Source: Streptomyces sp. BK340
GTDB lineage: Bacteria > Actinomycetota > Actinomycetes > Streptomycetales > Streptomycetaceae
NCBI RefSeq assembly: GCF_007827595.1
Contig: NZ_VISR01000025.1
Coordinates: forward strand, 1-64,000
Reading direction: 5' to 3'
Length of the DNA: 64,000 bases
The stretch's first letter is position 1. Each line of letters opens with the position of its first letter. A model generated the notes under the pieces. The model saw only the letters and a program-made list of their open reading frames with translations. It had not been told where the DNA came from and ran no database searches. A program made the translations under genes and the position numbers. This document shows, piece by piece, positions 1 through 7,869 of this stretch.

Positions 1-87
1 TCGTACTGGACGTACTTGGGCTTTCGCCCGGTGCGGCGAGAGTGCGTGCCAGGCGTCGTGGGGCAGACGGGAATTTGACGACAGGGC

Positions 88-987
88 CTAGGCGAGGGAG
101 GAGGCCGGTTCCCCGGTCAGCTTCGCCTCCGCCGCCGCCAGGATCTCGGTGACCCGCAGGCCGAACGCGGCGTCGCAGGGGTGCGGGCGGCCGGTGCGGG
201 TGGCGGCGAGCAGGGCGTCGGCGGCGCGGGTGAGGGCGGCCACGGCGCCCTCGGAACTTCTCGGCAGGAGCGACACCCCGGCCTCGCCCCGCAGTTCGAG
301 GTCGGCCCCGGCCGCCGCGGGCGGTGCCGTCAGGCTCAGCGTGAGCGTGCTGGACGCGCCCGTGGCGTGGTCGAGGACCAGGTGCACGGTGTCGGAGGGA
401 CCGTACGCCGCCGCCAGGACCTGCCGTACGTCGCCGAGGACCGGGAGCAGGACCGACAGGGCATGCGGTCCCACATCCCACAGCGCCCCCTTCTCCCGCC
501 GCCACGGGGAGGCCGCGAACGGGCTGTCGCTCGTGAACACCGCCCCCAGCCACTGCGCCCGCGCCGTGAACCAGCCAGTCGCGGCGGCCTGTTCGTCGAT
601 CCATGCCTCCGGTTCCTTCTGGAAGCGTGTGGTGAAGAACACGACCGAGGCCACCCCGGCCCGCTCCGTGGCCTCGGCCACGGCCCGCCCCTCGGCGACC
701 CCCACCGCCAGCGGCTTGTCCAGGAGGAGATGACGGCCCGCCCGCGCCGCCCGCACGGCCAACTCGGCCTGTACGGAGGGGGGAAGGGCCACCGCCACCG
801 CGTCCACGTCGGCGAGCAGCGCGTCCACGTCGTCGTACGCACCGACGCCGCACTGCTCTGCCAGCGTGGTGGCCGCCTCCGGGCGGCGGCCCCAGACCCC
901 GGCGAAGTCCAGACCGGTGTGCCCGGCGAGCGCGGGGGCGTAGGCCGCCTGGGCCCACGGGCCGGTTCCCAGCAGTCCGATGCGCAT
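88..987 (-). CDS. Gfo/Idh/MocA-family NAD(P)-dependent oxidoreductase
   Basis: A 299-aa protein with an N-terminal Rossmann fold beginning MRIGLLGTGPWAQ (dinucleotide-binding glycines at residues 7-9) and the family EKP-type motif seen here as LDKP around residues 89-92. The C-terminal half is the usual beta-sheet substrate domain. The family oxidises or reduces sugars, inositols and related alcohols in the cytoplasm; the substrate cannot be told from sequence. An upstream in-frame extension exists, but the ATG at 987 has a GGAAAGGA ribosome site about 8 nt before it and starts exactly at the fold. It lies 35 nt downstream of the ATP-grasp ligase on the same strand, so it is probably co-transcribed with the graspetide genes. 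Whether it modifies the peptide is inference. Confidence 0.85.
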   Translation of the reverse strand: MRIGLLGTGPWAQAAYAPALAGHTGLDFAGVWGRRPEAATTLAEQCGVGAYDDVDALLADVDAVAVALPPSVQAELAVRAARAGRHLLLDKPLAVGVAEGRAVAEATERAGVASVVFFTTRFQKEPEAWIDEQAAATGWFTARAQWLGAVFTSDSPFAASPWRREKGALWDVGPHALSVLLPVLGDVRQVLAAAYGPSDTVHLVLDHATGASSTLTLSLTAPPAAAGADLELRGEAGVSLLPRSSEGAVAALTRAADALLAATRTGRPHPCDAAFGLRVTEILAAAEAKLTGEPASSLA

Positions 988-1022
988 CTCGCGTTCCTTT
1001 CCGCGGGCCGGTCGCCACGGCC

Positions 1023-2006
1023 TCACGATGCCGTGTTCCGGTCGCCGTCGACGTACGACGCCGCATGGTCTCCGTGCCCGGCCAGCCACATCGCGATGGT
1101 CTCGGCGATCGGCTGGCCGGTGTCCATCTCGACGAAGCCGAACTGGCCCGACTGGTTGCACTCCAGGAACCACCAGATCCCGTCCGAGTCCTCGGCGAAG
1201 TCGAAGGCACCGTACGCGAGTTCGGCGTCCTTCATGTAGCGGAGGACGGCCTCGGCCACGCGCGGGGGCACTTCCGCCGGGAGCCAGGGGGAGACCGACG
1301 GGGCGAAGCGGACGTCGATGTCGTCGGGGTGGCCGTCCGGGTCGGCCGGCTTGCGCGCGGCCAGCAGCCGCTCGCCGACGACCGTGAGCCGGATGTCGGC
1401 CCGCTTGGGGATCCGCCGCTGCAGCAGGGTCGGACCGAAGGCGACGGCCGCGAAGTCCGCGTCCGGCGCGACCCGGCTGGTGGGCACCGCCCGCGGCGGT
1501 TCCTGGGGATGCGCGCCGGAGACGGGCTTGACCACCAGGTCCGGGAACCGCTCGGCGAACTCCCGGGCCGCCTGCGGGAACGTGGTGATCAGGGTGGCCG
1601 GCACGGCGAGCCCGCTGAGCTGGGCGAGCCGCAGCTGCCAGGGCTTGTGGCGGGCCCGGCGGGCCGCGTCCGGATGGTTCATCCAGCGCGCGCCGGTACA
1701 GCGCAGCATGCCGTACAGCGCCTGGGCGGACTCCTCGGTCAGCCAGGCGGAGGGCTGGCCGGCCCGCAGGGCCGCGTCACCCGGCCTGCGCACCCAGATG
1801 GAGCGCAGGCCGTTCATGCTCACGAGGCGCCCGCCGACGGACAGGTGCCCGCGGCAGGCGCCCTGCACGTACTCGCCCGACAGTGCCACGCCGTTGGTGA
1901 GGTCGGCGGGATCGAGCCGGACCACGGGCACGCCGGCCCGGCCCAACTGGAGGACCACCATGTCCGCCGTCACGTCCTCTTCAGTGGTCAGGATGAGCAC
2001 GGTCAT
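1023..2006 (-). CDS. tgmB: ATP-grasp graspetide ligase (RiPP maturase)
   Basis: A 327-aa protein resembling the MvdC/MvdD/TgmB ATP-grasp peptide ligases, which join Thr/Ser hydroxyls or Lys amines of a precursor peptide to Asp/Glu side chains at the cost of ATP. Visible family features are the start MTVLILTTEEDVTADMV (pre-ATP-grasp domain), the phrase LVVKPVSGAHP (ATP-binding lysine region), DIRLTVVG and, near the C-terminus, WFLECNQSGQFGFVE (metal-binding Glu/Asn of the ATP-grasp site). The ATG at 2006 lies 17 nt after the stop of the precursor gene, with only a weak ribosome site, so translation is probably coupled to the precursor. Longer upstream in-frame codons are discarded because they run through the precursor gene in another frame. 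Confidence 0.88.
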   Translation of the reverse strand: MTVLILTTEEDVTADMVVLQLGRAGVPVVRLDPADLTNGVALSGEYVQGACRGHLSVGGRLVSMNGLRSIWVRRPGDAALRAGQPSAWLTEESAQALYGMLRCTGARWMNHPDAARRARHKPWQLRLAQLSGLAVPATLITTFPQAAREFAERFPDLVVKPVSGAHPQEPPRAVPTSRVAPDADFAAVAFGPTLLQRRIPKRADIRLTVVGERLLAARKPADPDGHPDDIDVRFAPSVSPWLPAEVPPRVAEAVLRYMKDAELAYGAFDFAEDSDGIWWFLECNQSGQFGFVEMDTGQPIAETIAMWLAGHGDHAASYVDGDRNTAS

Positions 2007-2023
2007 CTCGCACAGGCCCGCGT

Positions 2024-2215
2024 TCAGTCGTCGAAGTGAGTCTTGGAGCCGGCCGTGGAGGTCGTTGTCCCCAGTGCCCTCAGAGTCGCGTGGTCGGTGG
2101 CGGCGATCCGCCCGTCCGGGAGGACGTTCAATTGCAGTCCGGAGTCGTACGCGTACGGAGCGGTGACGTCCAACTGCACAGCGGGGCGCGCGTAGTTGAG
2201 CGTGAACGGTTGCAT
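2024..2215 (-). CDS. tgmA: Graspetide precursor peptide (ATP-grasp target RiPP)
   Basis: A 63-aa peptide of the putative ATP-grasp-modified RiPP family. Its leader starts MQPFTLNYARPA, matching the PFxLNYAR-type recognition motif known for actinomycete precursors. The C-terminal core (about residues 50-63) contains Thr50-52, Ser53, Thr54, Ser57 and Thr59 as candidate ester donors and Asp62 and Asp63 as acceptors, so up to two side-chain macrolactone links are chemically possible. A GGGAGA ribosome site sits 5 nt before the ATG. It is directly followed by the ATP-grasp ligase. No O-methyltransferase of the PIMT type, often seen in related clusters, is visible nearby. Confidence 0.88.
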   Translation of the reverse strand: MQPFTLNYARPAVQLDVTAPYAYDSGLQLNVLPDGRIAATDHATLRALGTTTSTAGSKTHFDD

Positions 2216-2394
2216 GGTCTCTCCCTGATTCGGCTTTCACGTCCTTATACGAATCGAACGGGTGGTTGGTTTCCTTACACTCCGTAACCGGGGTCCGGAG
2301 AGGGTTCGTTCGGGGTACCAGACAGGAGGACGTCACCTCGGTTCAGAGGAGTTGCGCGGTCCGCCCACGGGTGTGCGGTGCCTTGCGTTCCGTT

Positions 2395-3261
2395 TCACTC
2401 CGTGAGGGCGCCGCGGGCCGCGGCGAGGGTCTGCTCGGCATAGCCGCGGCCGAACAGCACCACGTGCACCAGCAGCGGGAAGAGCTGGTGCAGGCCGACG
2501 CGCCGCCGCCAGCCGTCGGCCAGCGGTGCCGCCTCCTGGTACCCCGCCAGCACCCGCTCCAGATGCGGGCAGCCGAACAACTGGAGCATCGCCAGGTCGG
2601 TCTCCCGGTGTCCGCCGTGCGCCGCCGGGTCGATGATCCGGACCGCCCCGTCTGTGGCCCACAGCACATTCCCGTTCCACAGGTCGCCGTGCAGCCGGGC
2701 GGGCGGTTCGGCCGGTCCGGCGAGATCCGGGAGCCGCGCACAGACCCGCTCGATCACGGCGGCCTCCCCGGGCCGGATCGTGCCGGCGTCCACCGCGCCG
2801 CGCAGATACGGCAGCACGCGGTGCTCGGCGTACCAGCCGGGCCAGTCGTGCCCGGGCGTGTTGCGCATGGGCGCGAGGCCGATGTACGCCTCCTGCGGCC
2901 CACCCGGCGGCGGTGCGCCGAACGCCGGTGCCCCGGCGGCGTGCAGGGCCGCGAGGGCGTGGCCGAAACGTAACGCTGCCGCGCCGTCGGGCTGCCCGGT
3001 CGGCACGCGCTCGGTGACCATCCACCGCTCGTCGTGGCCGAGCACCTCCGGTACCCGGACCGCACCCGCGGCGCCGAGCCAGCGCAGCCCGGCGACCTCG
3101 GCGCGTACGGCGCCCGGGGCCCCGCCACGCTTGACCATCAATGCCGTTCCGTCCTCCAGTGTCACCTCGGCGGGCGACCCGGACGGCGTCCGCGTGGCTG
3201 TGACCCGGCGCCCGGTGAGCCGTGACGCCGCCTGTCCCGGATCCTCGTCTCGGTTGACCAC
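2395..3261 (-). CDS. Fructosamine kinase family protein
   Basis: A 288-aa protein of the fructosamine kinase / ketosamine-3-kinase family (aminoglycoside-phosphotransferase fold), which phosphorylates protein-bound ketosamines in deglycation. The catalytic loop reads HGDLWNGN (residues 191-198), the metal-binding Asp follows in IIDPAAHGG (Asp211), and the candidate ATP-binding lysine is in LMVKRGG (about residue 44). I chose the GTG at 3261 because homologous sequence begins just after it; an upstream in-frame ATG at 3336 is possible. The gene is on the same strand as the graspetide genes but 179 nt upstream of the precursor, so it may or may not share a transcript. The physiological substrate in Streptomyces is not known. 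Confidence 0.85.
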   Translation of the reverse strand: MVNRDEDPGQAASRLTGRRVTATRTPSGSPAEVTLEDGTALMVKRGGAPGAVRAEVAGLRWLGAAGAVRVPEVLGHDERWMVTERVPTGQPDGAAALRFGHALAALHAAGAPAFGAPPPGGPQEAYIGLAPMRNTPGHDWPGWYAEHRVLPYLRGAVDAGTIRPGEAAVIERVCARLPDLAGPAEPPARLHGDLWNGNVLWATDGAVRIIDPAAHGGHRETDLAMLQLFGCPHLERVLAGYQEAAPLADGWRRRVGLHQLFPLLVHVVLFGRGYAEQTLAAARGALTE

Positions 3262-3451
3262 GGCCCCAGCGTACGGCCCCGCAAATGAGGTTCCTCTGAG
3301 GGCGCTTCGACGGTTGATACGACTTATTTCAGCCAAACCCAGGCAGTAACTACCCGTGTTGATGCCGTACGACTAGCGTGAGGGCGCCGCGTCGCCACAC
3401 CAGGGGCACAGGGCCCTGACGGGACTAGCGAGCGGCGGAGGGTTATCCCCC

Positions 3452-4162
3452 TTGACCACAGCATCCGTGCTGATGGCCGACGTCTTCGAGGTTCAGCCCT
3501 ACACCTCCCACTGCGAAGTCATCTTCGGCGAGGGCGCACACGCCGTCATCGGCGTGTCGCCGGGCAACAGCTACTTCTCCGCCCAACGCCTGCACGACCT
3601 CGCCCGCTGGGGACTGGACCATTTCGACAGGGTCGACTTCGTCTACACCGACCTGTACGTGGCCGAGATGTACGAGGCGTCCGGCTACCCGCCGGACGAG
3701 GCCCGCCGCAAGGCCGTGAAGAATCTGCGGGGCGTGCGCGCGAAGGTCCGCGACGCGGTGACGGAGACCGACCCGGACGGTACCCGGCTCGACTGGCACC
3801 CGATGTCGGCCTTCCGCACCAACCCCGCCTACCAGGAGATCCACCGGCAGCTGAAGCACCGGCTGACGTCCGACGGCGACTTCCGGCGCGTCTGCAACGC
3901 CCTGGTGAGCCGTTTCCTGTCGGCCCGCGGCGAGCGGACGAGCGAGCGGCAGCGCGAGGTGTGCCTGGAGTACGTGTGCGCCGAGGCGCCCCTGTTCCTG
4001 GACACCCCCGCCATCCTCAAGGTGCCCTCGTCGCTCAACTGCTACCACCAGCTGCTGCCGATGGCCGAGCTGTTGTACTCCCGCGGCGCCGGACTGCGCG
4101 CCTCCCGAAACCAGGGCCACGCCATCGTGACGCCCGCCGCCCAGCAAGGAGCCGCGGCATGA
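3452..4162 (+). CDS. tRNA-dependent cyclodipeptide synthase (CDPS)
   Basis: A 236-aa enzyme that diverts two aminoacyl-tRNAs to a 2,5-diketopiperazine. All landmark residues of the AlbC-type fold are present: the catalytic serine and Asn in GVSPGNSYFS (Ser36, Asn39), the Tyr and Glu in EYVCAEAPLF (Tyr174, Glu178), and SSLNCYH (Tyr198, His199). The Asn39/Tyr198/His199 combination places it in the NYH subfamily. The start is TTG at 3452: GGCGGAGGG lies about 10 nt upstream, while the later ATG at 3473 has no ribosome site. The stop overlaps the start of the next P450 gene (ATGA). From the P450 next door, cyclo(Tyr-Tyr) or a related aromatic cyclodipeptide is the likeliest product; this is inference. 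Confidence 0.93.
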   Translation: MTTASVLMADVFEVQPYTSHCEVIFGEGAHAVIGVSPGNSYFSAQRLHDLARWGLDHFDRVDFVYTDLYVAEMYEASGYPPDEARRKAVKNLRGVRAKVRDAVTETDPDGTRLDWHPMSAFRTNPAYQEIHRQLKHRLTSDGDFRRVCNALVSRFLSARGERTSERQREVCLEYVCAEAPLFLDTPAILKVPSSLNCYHQLLPMAELLYSRGAGLRASRNQGHAIVTPAAQQGAAA

Positions 4163-5367
4163 CCACCGCCCCCGACATCCGCACCGAAACGCCGCCGCCG
4201 GACTTCCCGTTCTCCTGGGACGGCACCCGTGTGCCGGCCGAGGTCGAGGAGCTGCGCGCCGCCACTCCCGTCCGGCGCGTGCGGACCATCGCCGGCGACG
4301 AGGCGTGGCTGGTCTCCTCCTACGACCTGTGCCGGCAGGTTCTCAAGGACGACCGCTTCTCCCTCAAGGACACCTCCGCGCCCGGCGTCCCCCGCCAGTA
4401 CGCGCTCACGATCCCGCCCGAGGTCGTGAACAACATGGGCAACATCACCGGGGCGGGGCTGCGCCGGGCGGTGCTGAAGGCGCTCAACCCCAAGGCCCCC
4501 GGCCTGCTGGCCCGGCTGCGCGAGGACGCCCACCGCCTGGTGGACCTGATGGAGGCCGAGGGGCCGACGGTGGACCTGCGCGACGCGTTCTGCGAGCCGT
4601 ACTCGGCGGGCATGCACTGCCGCATCCTCGGCATCCCGCAGACCGAGGCCCCGGCCTTCCTGCGCAGCCTCGACATCGCCTTCATGAACTCGGCGTGCCC
4701 GATCACCGGCGCGAAGATCAACTGGGACCGGGACATCACCCGGATGACCGCCCTGCTCGACGACCCGGCCACCCACGGGCTGATGGGCGAACTCGCCGCC
4801 CTGCGCGACGACCCCGACTACGCACACCTCACCGACGAGATGCTGGCCACCGTCGGCGTCACCATGTTCGGAGCCGGCACCATCTCCACCTCGGGCTTCC
4901 TCGCCATGGCCCTGGTCTACCTGCTCACCCACCCCATAGCCAGGGACCTCCTCAGGGACCGCCCCGACCTGATCGGTCCGGGCGTGGAGGAGCTGCTGCG
5001 GGTGAACCTCTCCATCGGCGACGCCCTGCCGCGCCTCGCCCTGGAGGACGTCCTGCTCGGCGACGTGCGGGTCCGCCGGGGCGAACTCGTCCTGGTCCTG
5101 GTGGAGGGAGCCAACCTCGACCCGGAGAAGTTCCCCGACCCGCACCGCTTCGACGTCCACCGTGACAACACCGCCGACCACCTCTCCTTCGGCGGCGGCG
5201 CCCACTACTGCCCCGCCACCGCACTCGGCCGCGCACACGCCCGGATCGCCCTGGAGGTCCTGCTCGAACGCCTGCCGGACCTCGCGCTCGCGGTGCCGCC
5301 GAGTCAACTGGTGTGGCGCACCGGCTTCATGAAGCGGATCCCCGAACGGCTCCCGGTGGCCTGGTAA
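4159..5367 (+). CDS. CYP121-like cytochrome P450 (cyclodipeptide-tailoring)
   Basis: A 402-aa soluble P450. The heme loop is FGGGAHYCPATALG (ligand Cys351). The I-helix reads AGTISTSG (residues 239-246), lacking the usual acid-alcohol pair, as in CYP121 where a serine occupies this place. Long stretches match M. tuberculosis CYP121 as I recall it: PPEVVNNMGNI, the KINWDRDI segment with Trp189, GVEELLR, LVLVLVEGAN and the C-terminal RIPERLP. CYP121 couples the two tyrosine rings of cyclo(Tyr-Tyr) to give mycocyclosin. Three pocket positions appear changed: Phe280 to Ile286, Gln385 to Met391 and Arg386 to Lys392 (CYP121 number first). The ATG overlaps the CDPS stop codon. Catalysis of a C-C or other coupling on the CDPS product is inferred. 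Confidence 0.9.
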   Translation: MTTAPDIRTETPPPDFPFSWDGTRVPAEVEELRAATPVRRVRTIAGDEAWLVSSYDLCRQVLKDDRFSLKDTSAPGVPRQYALTIPPEVVNNMGNITGAGLRRAVLKALNPKAPGLLARLREDAHRLVDLMEAEGPTVDLRDAFCEPYSAGMHCRILGIPQTEAPAFLRSLDIAFMNSACPITGAKINWDRDITRMTALLDDPATHGLMGELAALRDDPDYAHLTDEMLATVGVTMFGAGTISTSGFLAMALVYLLTHPIARDLLRDRPDLIGPGVEELLRVNLSIGDALPRLALEDVLLGDVRVRRGELVLVLVEGANLDPEKFPDPHRFDVHRDNTADHLSFGGGAHYCPATALGRAHARIALEVLLERLPDLALAVPPSQLVWRTGFMKRIPERLPVAW

Positions 5368-5394
5368 CCCACAGGCTCCCCGTACGTCCCGTAC

Positions 5395-5429
5395 GGCGTC
5401 CCCGGTCCGGAACCCCGGACGGGGACGCC
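5395..5429. terminator. Strong hairpin between convergent genes
   Basis: A 15-bp stem with one bulged G (left arm 5395-5410, right arm 5415-5429) closes an AACC loop. It lies between the convergent ends of the P450 and the SalK-like gene and can serve both as a rho-independent type terminator lacking a U-tract, as is common in Streptomyces. Confidence 0.75.
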
Positions 5430-5443
5430 GACATGCGCCACCG

Positions 5444-6319
5444 TCACCGGCGTGCGGACTCCCGTCGTGTCAGCCCGACCGGATTGCCGGGCGGCAGCAG
5501 CCCCGAGTCCTCGACGGTGCGGGCCAGCGGCTCCAGCAGCTCGGCCAGGCGTGCGGTGCGCTGCGCACCGAGCGCGGTCCACGGGCGCTCGGCCGCCTCG
5601 TCGGTCCGCATCTCGATGTGCGCGCGCCCGGCGACACCCGCGCGGGTCAGCGATCCGTCCTCGGCGAGGAAGCCGCGCTCCCGCAGGGCGGCCTCGGCCG
5701 CCGCCCAGTCCTTCGGCTCCCATCCGCGGGTCTCCCGCAGGAACGCCCCGTCCGACTCCCCGGCGGCCGCCTTGAGCACCATGGCCTCGACCGGCCCGAG
5801 CCCCAGGCCCACCAGAACGGCGACATGCCCGTCGCCCCGGTGCTCGCGCAGGGTCGTCAGGGCCTGCCACAGCCGTACCGTCGGCCGCTCGGGCCGCTCC
5901 AGCGCCTGGTTGGCCGCGGCCAGCACCCGTCCCGGAACGTCCGCCGCGGCCGCCGCCTCCCACGCGAGATCGGCCGCCTCCGCCAGCTCCGCCGAGCCCG
6001 TCACTTCCGGCCCGAACAGACGGGTCATGGCCGCGTCCATGGCCTCCCCGCGGGCCGCCAGCACCTCCTCAGGAGCCGCGTACCCCCAGGCGTCGGGCAG
6101 CGCACGGGCCACCCGGGCGGGGTGGAAGACGAAGAAGGATCCGGTGACCACGGACGGCGACACCGCGCCCAGCGGAGCCGCCCGCAGCGCGAAGTACCCC
6201 ATCCAGAACCCGCGCATCCCCAGCCGGTCCGCCGCCTGCCGCGCCTCGGGCGCGAAGTACACGAGATCGTGCACCGGTTCGTAGCGCTCCCACATCGTCC
6301 GTGCCGTCCCGCCCGCCAC
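5444..6319 (-). CDS. SCO6745/SalK-like family protein
   Basis: A 291-aa protein resembling the actinomycete SCO6745/SalK family of unknown function. Visible hallmarks are the N-terminal segment with WERYEPVHDLVYFAPE and GFWMGYFALRAAPLG, and a C-terminal winged-helix-like part (FLAEDGSLTRAGVAGR followed by E-T/D-E-A-A-E-RPW), the phrase typical of these proteins. No catalytic motif or signal peptide is evident, so it is likely cytoplasmic. Start is GTG at 6319, with GGGAGGAAG about 4 nt upstream. It is transcribed alone, convergent with the P450. I cannot assign a reaction. Confidence 0.65.
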   Translation of the reverse strand: MAGGTARTMWERYEPVHDLVYFAPEARQAADRLGMRGFWMGYFALRAAPLGAVSPSVVTGSFFVFHPARVARALPDAWGYAAPEEVLAARGEAMDAAMTRLFGPEVTGSAELAEAADLAWEAAAAADVPGRVLAAANQALERPERPTVRLWQALTTLREHRGDGHVAVLVGLGLGPVEAMVLKAAAGESDGAFLRETRGWEPKDWAAAEAALRERGFLAEDGSLTRAGVAGRAHIEMRTDEAAERPWTALGAQRTARLAELLEPLARTVEDSGLLPPGNPVGLTRRESARR

Positions 6320-6421
6320 TGCTTCCTCCCACCGTGTCGGCCTGTTGCGCTGCCGGCACCAGCCTGCGTTGTGACTGCTGTCATAACAAGCGGGTTCGGG
6401 TCGGTTTCCCGCTCCTCGTGA

Positions 6422-7423
6422 TCACTCGGGCAGGGCCTGGACGCGCCCGACGACATTGCCGAGCAGCCCCGTGAACCACACCCCGTGGTCGGGACCGGCG
6501 GCGATGCGGAACGGCACCGTGTCCGCGCCGCCCGGCACCGGGAAGACGGTGATCCTGCCGGCCGTGTCGACGTGACCGATCCGGCCGGCCTGGTCGGCGT
6601 ACCACACCTGCCCGTCCGGGCCGAGGGTGATGCCGCTGGGACTGCTGTCCGGGCCGGGCAGCGCGATCCCGGTGACGTGTCCGGTGGAGTCGATCCGGTC
6701 GACCGAGTCCGAACCGGACGTGGTGAACCACATGCCGCCGGGGCCGGTGACGATGTCGTCGGGAAAGCCGGACGCGGAAGGCAGCGCGAACTCGGTGATC
6801 CGGCCGGAGCCGTCGATCCGCCCGATCTTCCCGCCGGTCAGCTCCGTGAACCACAGCGCTCCGTCCCCGCCCGCCGCGATGGAGTTCGGGCAGGCGCTCG
6901 GGGTCGGGACCGGGTACTCGGTGATCCGGCCGGAGGCGGTGATCCGGCCGATCCTGTCGCCGTCCGCCTCGGTGAACCACAGGGCGCCGTCCGGTGCGGA
7001 CGCGATCCCGGCCGGGAAGCCGTCCGCCGTCGGTACCGGGAACTCCGTGAGCTGTCCGGAGGTGGTGATCCGGCCGATCCTGTTCGCCCTGCCCTCGGTG
7101 AACCACAGGGCCTGGTCCGCGCCCGTGGTGATGCCGAGCGGGAAGCTGTCCGGACCGGAGGTGGGGAAGTCGGTGACCTTGCCCTCGACGGTGACCCGTC
7201 CGATCCGCCCGACTCCTGGCGCCGCGAACCACACGGCCCCGTCCGGTCCCGTGGTGAGGCCGGCGGGGAGGGTGTCGGCCGTGGTGGTGATCGGAAACTC
7301 CGTCACATCTCCGACGTCGGCCCGGGCCGGGGCGGCGACGACGGCGATCCCGGCCAGGGCACCCAGCGATGCCGTGAGCAGTCGGCGGATGCCGCGTCCG
7401 AGCACGGCTGCGGGGGAGGGCAT
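6422..7423 (-). CDS. Secreted Vgb-like (streptogramin lyase family) beta-propeller
   Basis: A 333-aa protein with an N-terminal signal peptide (charged MPSPAAVLGRGIRR, hydrophobic core, cleavage near PARA-D). The mature part consists of about six to seven repeats of the form G-I-x-x-G-P-D-G-A-L-W-F-T-E ... I-G-R-I-x-x-x-G-x-I-T-E-F-P-V-P, the blade of virginiamycin B lyase-like propellers. Bona fide Vgb lyases are cytoplasmic and use conserved His/Glu residues. Here export, and histidines only at scattered non-blade positions, suggest a structural or binding role rather than antibiotic lyase activity; that is inference. AAGGAG sits 7 nt before the ATG. Monocistronic. Confidence 0.8.
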   Translation of the reverse strand: MPSPAAVLGRGIRRLLTASLGALAGIAVVAAPARADVGDVTEFPITTTADTLPAGLTTGPDGAVWFAAPGVGRIGRVTVEGKVTDFPTSGPDSFPLGITTGADQALWFTEGRANRIGRITTSGQLTEFPVPTADGFPAGIASAPDGALWFTEADGDRIGRITASGRITEYPVPTPSACPNSIAAGGDGALWFTELTGGKIGRIDGSGRITEFALPSASGFPDDIVTGPGGMWFTTSGSDSVDRIDSTGHVTGIALPGPDSSPSGITLGPDGQVWYADQAGRIGHVDTAGRITVFPVPGGADTVPFRIAAGPDHGVWFTGLLGNVVGRVQALPE

Positions 7424-7485
7424 GGCACGGCTCCTTCTCGTTCTCGGCGGGGCGAGCGGCAGGGGGGGTGCCGCCGTGCCGTGAC

Positions 7486-7620
7486 GGATCGCCGGACCAC
7501 CCCATCATCGTCAAGTCCCCGACCTCGGACACCTGGTGGCTGTGGGGAGACACGTGCACGACGAACGGCGTCTGCTACGCCCGGCAGAGCACCGACCGGG
7601 CCTCGGGCACCTGGACCGGG
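7486..7620 (+). pseudogene. Remnant of a GH43-type secreted glycosidase
   Basis: A short in-frame stretch contains PIIVKSPTSDTWWLWGDT and YARQSTDRASGTW, wording typical of five-bladed-propeller glycosidases (GH43-like) in Streptomyces. Nothing recognisable precedes it in frame, and the frame ends after about 20 further unrelated residues. I read it as an isolated fragment of a lost gene in the gap between the Vgb-like gene and the surface-protein gene. Family identity is from memory of the phrase and is uncertain. Confidence 0.4.
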
Positions 7621-7869
7621 CCGGGCGGACGCGACGTTCTCCGTGGGCCACTGACGGCGCCGGCCGAGCGGCGGGCGGGCGGGTGACGGGAACTGGTCCG
7701 AACGAGGGGCATTGCGGCGTGTCGATGGGACAGACGGGTGGAGCGATGACACGGCTGGGCGGCCCGGATGGTGCGCGGCAACCGGCTGGCTGACGGTGGT
7801 TCATGTCGAGGCCGGGTTCATCGAGCCGATGTCGAATCCGCTGCCCGGCCACGGCGGAAGGACCTCGAC

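Noticed and set aside
2216..2394. Promoter with TATAAG box before the graspetide precursor
   Set aside because: A TATAAG hexamer is present on the minus strand (near 2245-2250), but no matching -35 element lies at the right distance.
6422..7423. Possible streptogramin-inactivating lyase (resistance gene)
   Set aside because: The fold matches Vgb, but the protein is exported and I do not see the His/Glu catalytic set, so a resistance function is not claimed.
6485..7654. 389-codon plus-strand frame over the Vgb-like gene
   Set aside because: Apparent repeats in it only mirror the blade repeats of the real minus-strand gene.
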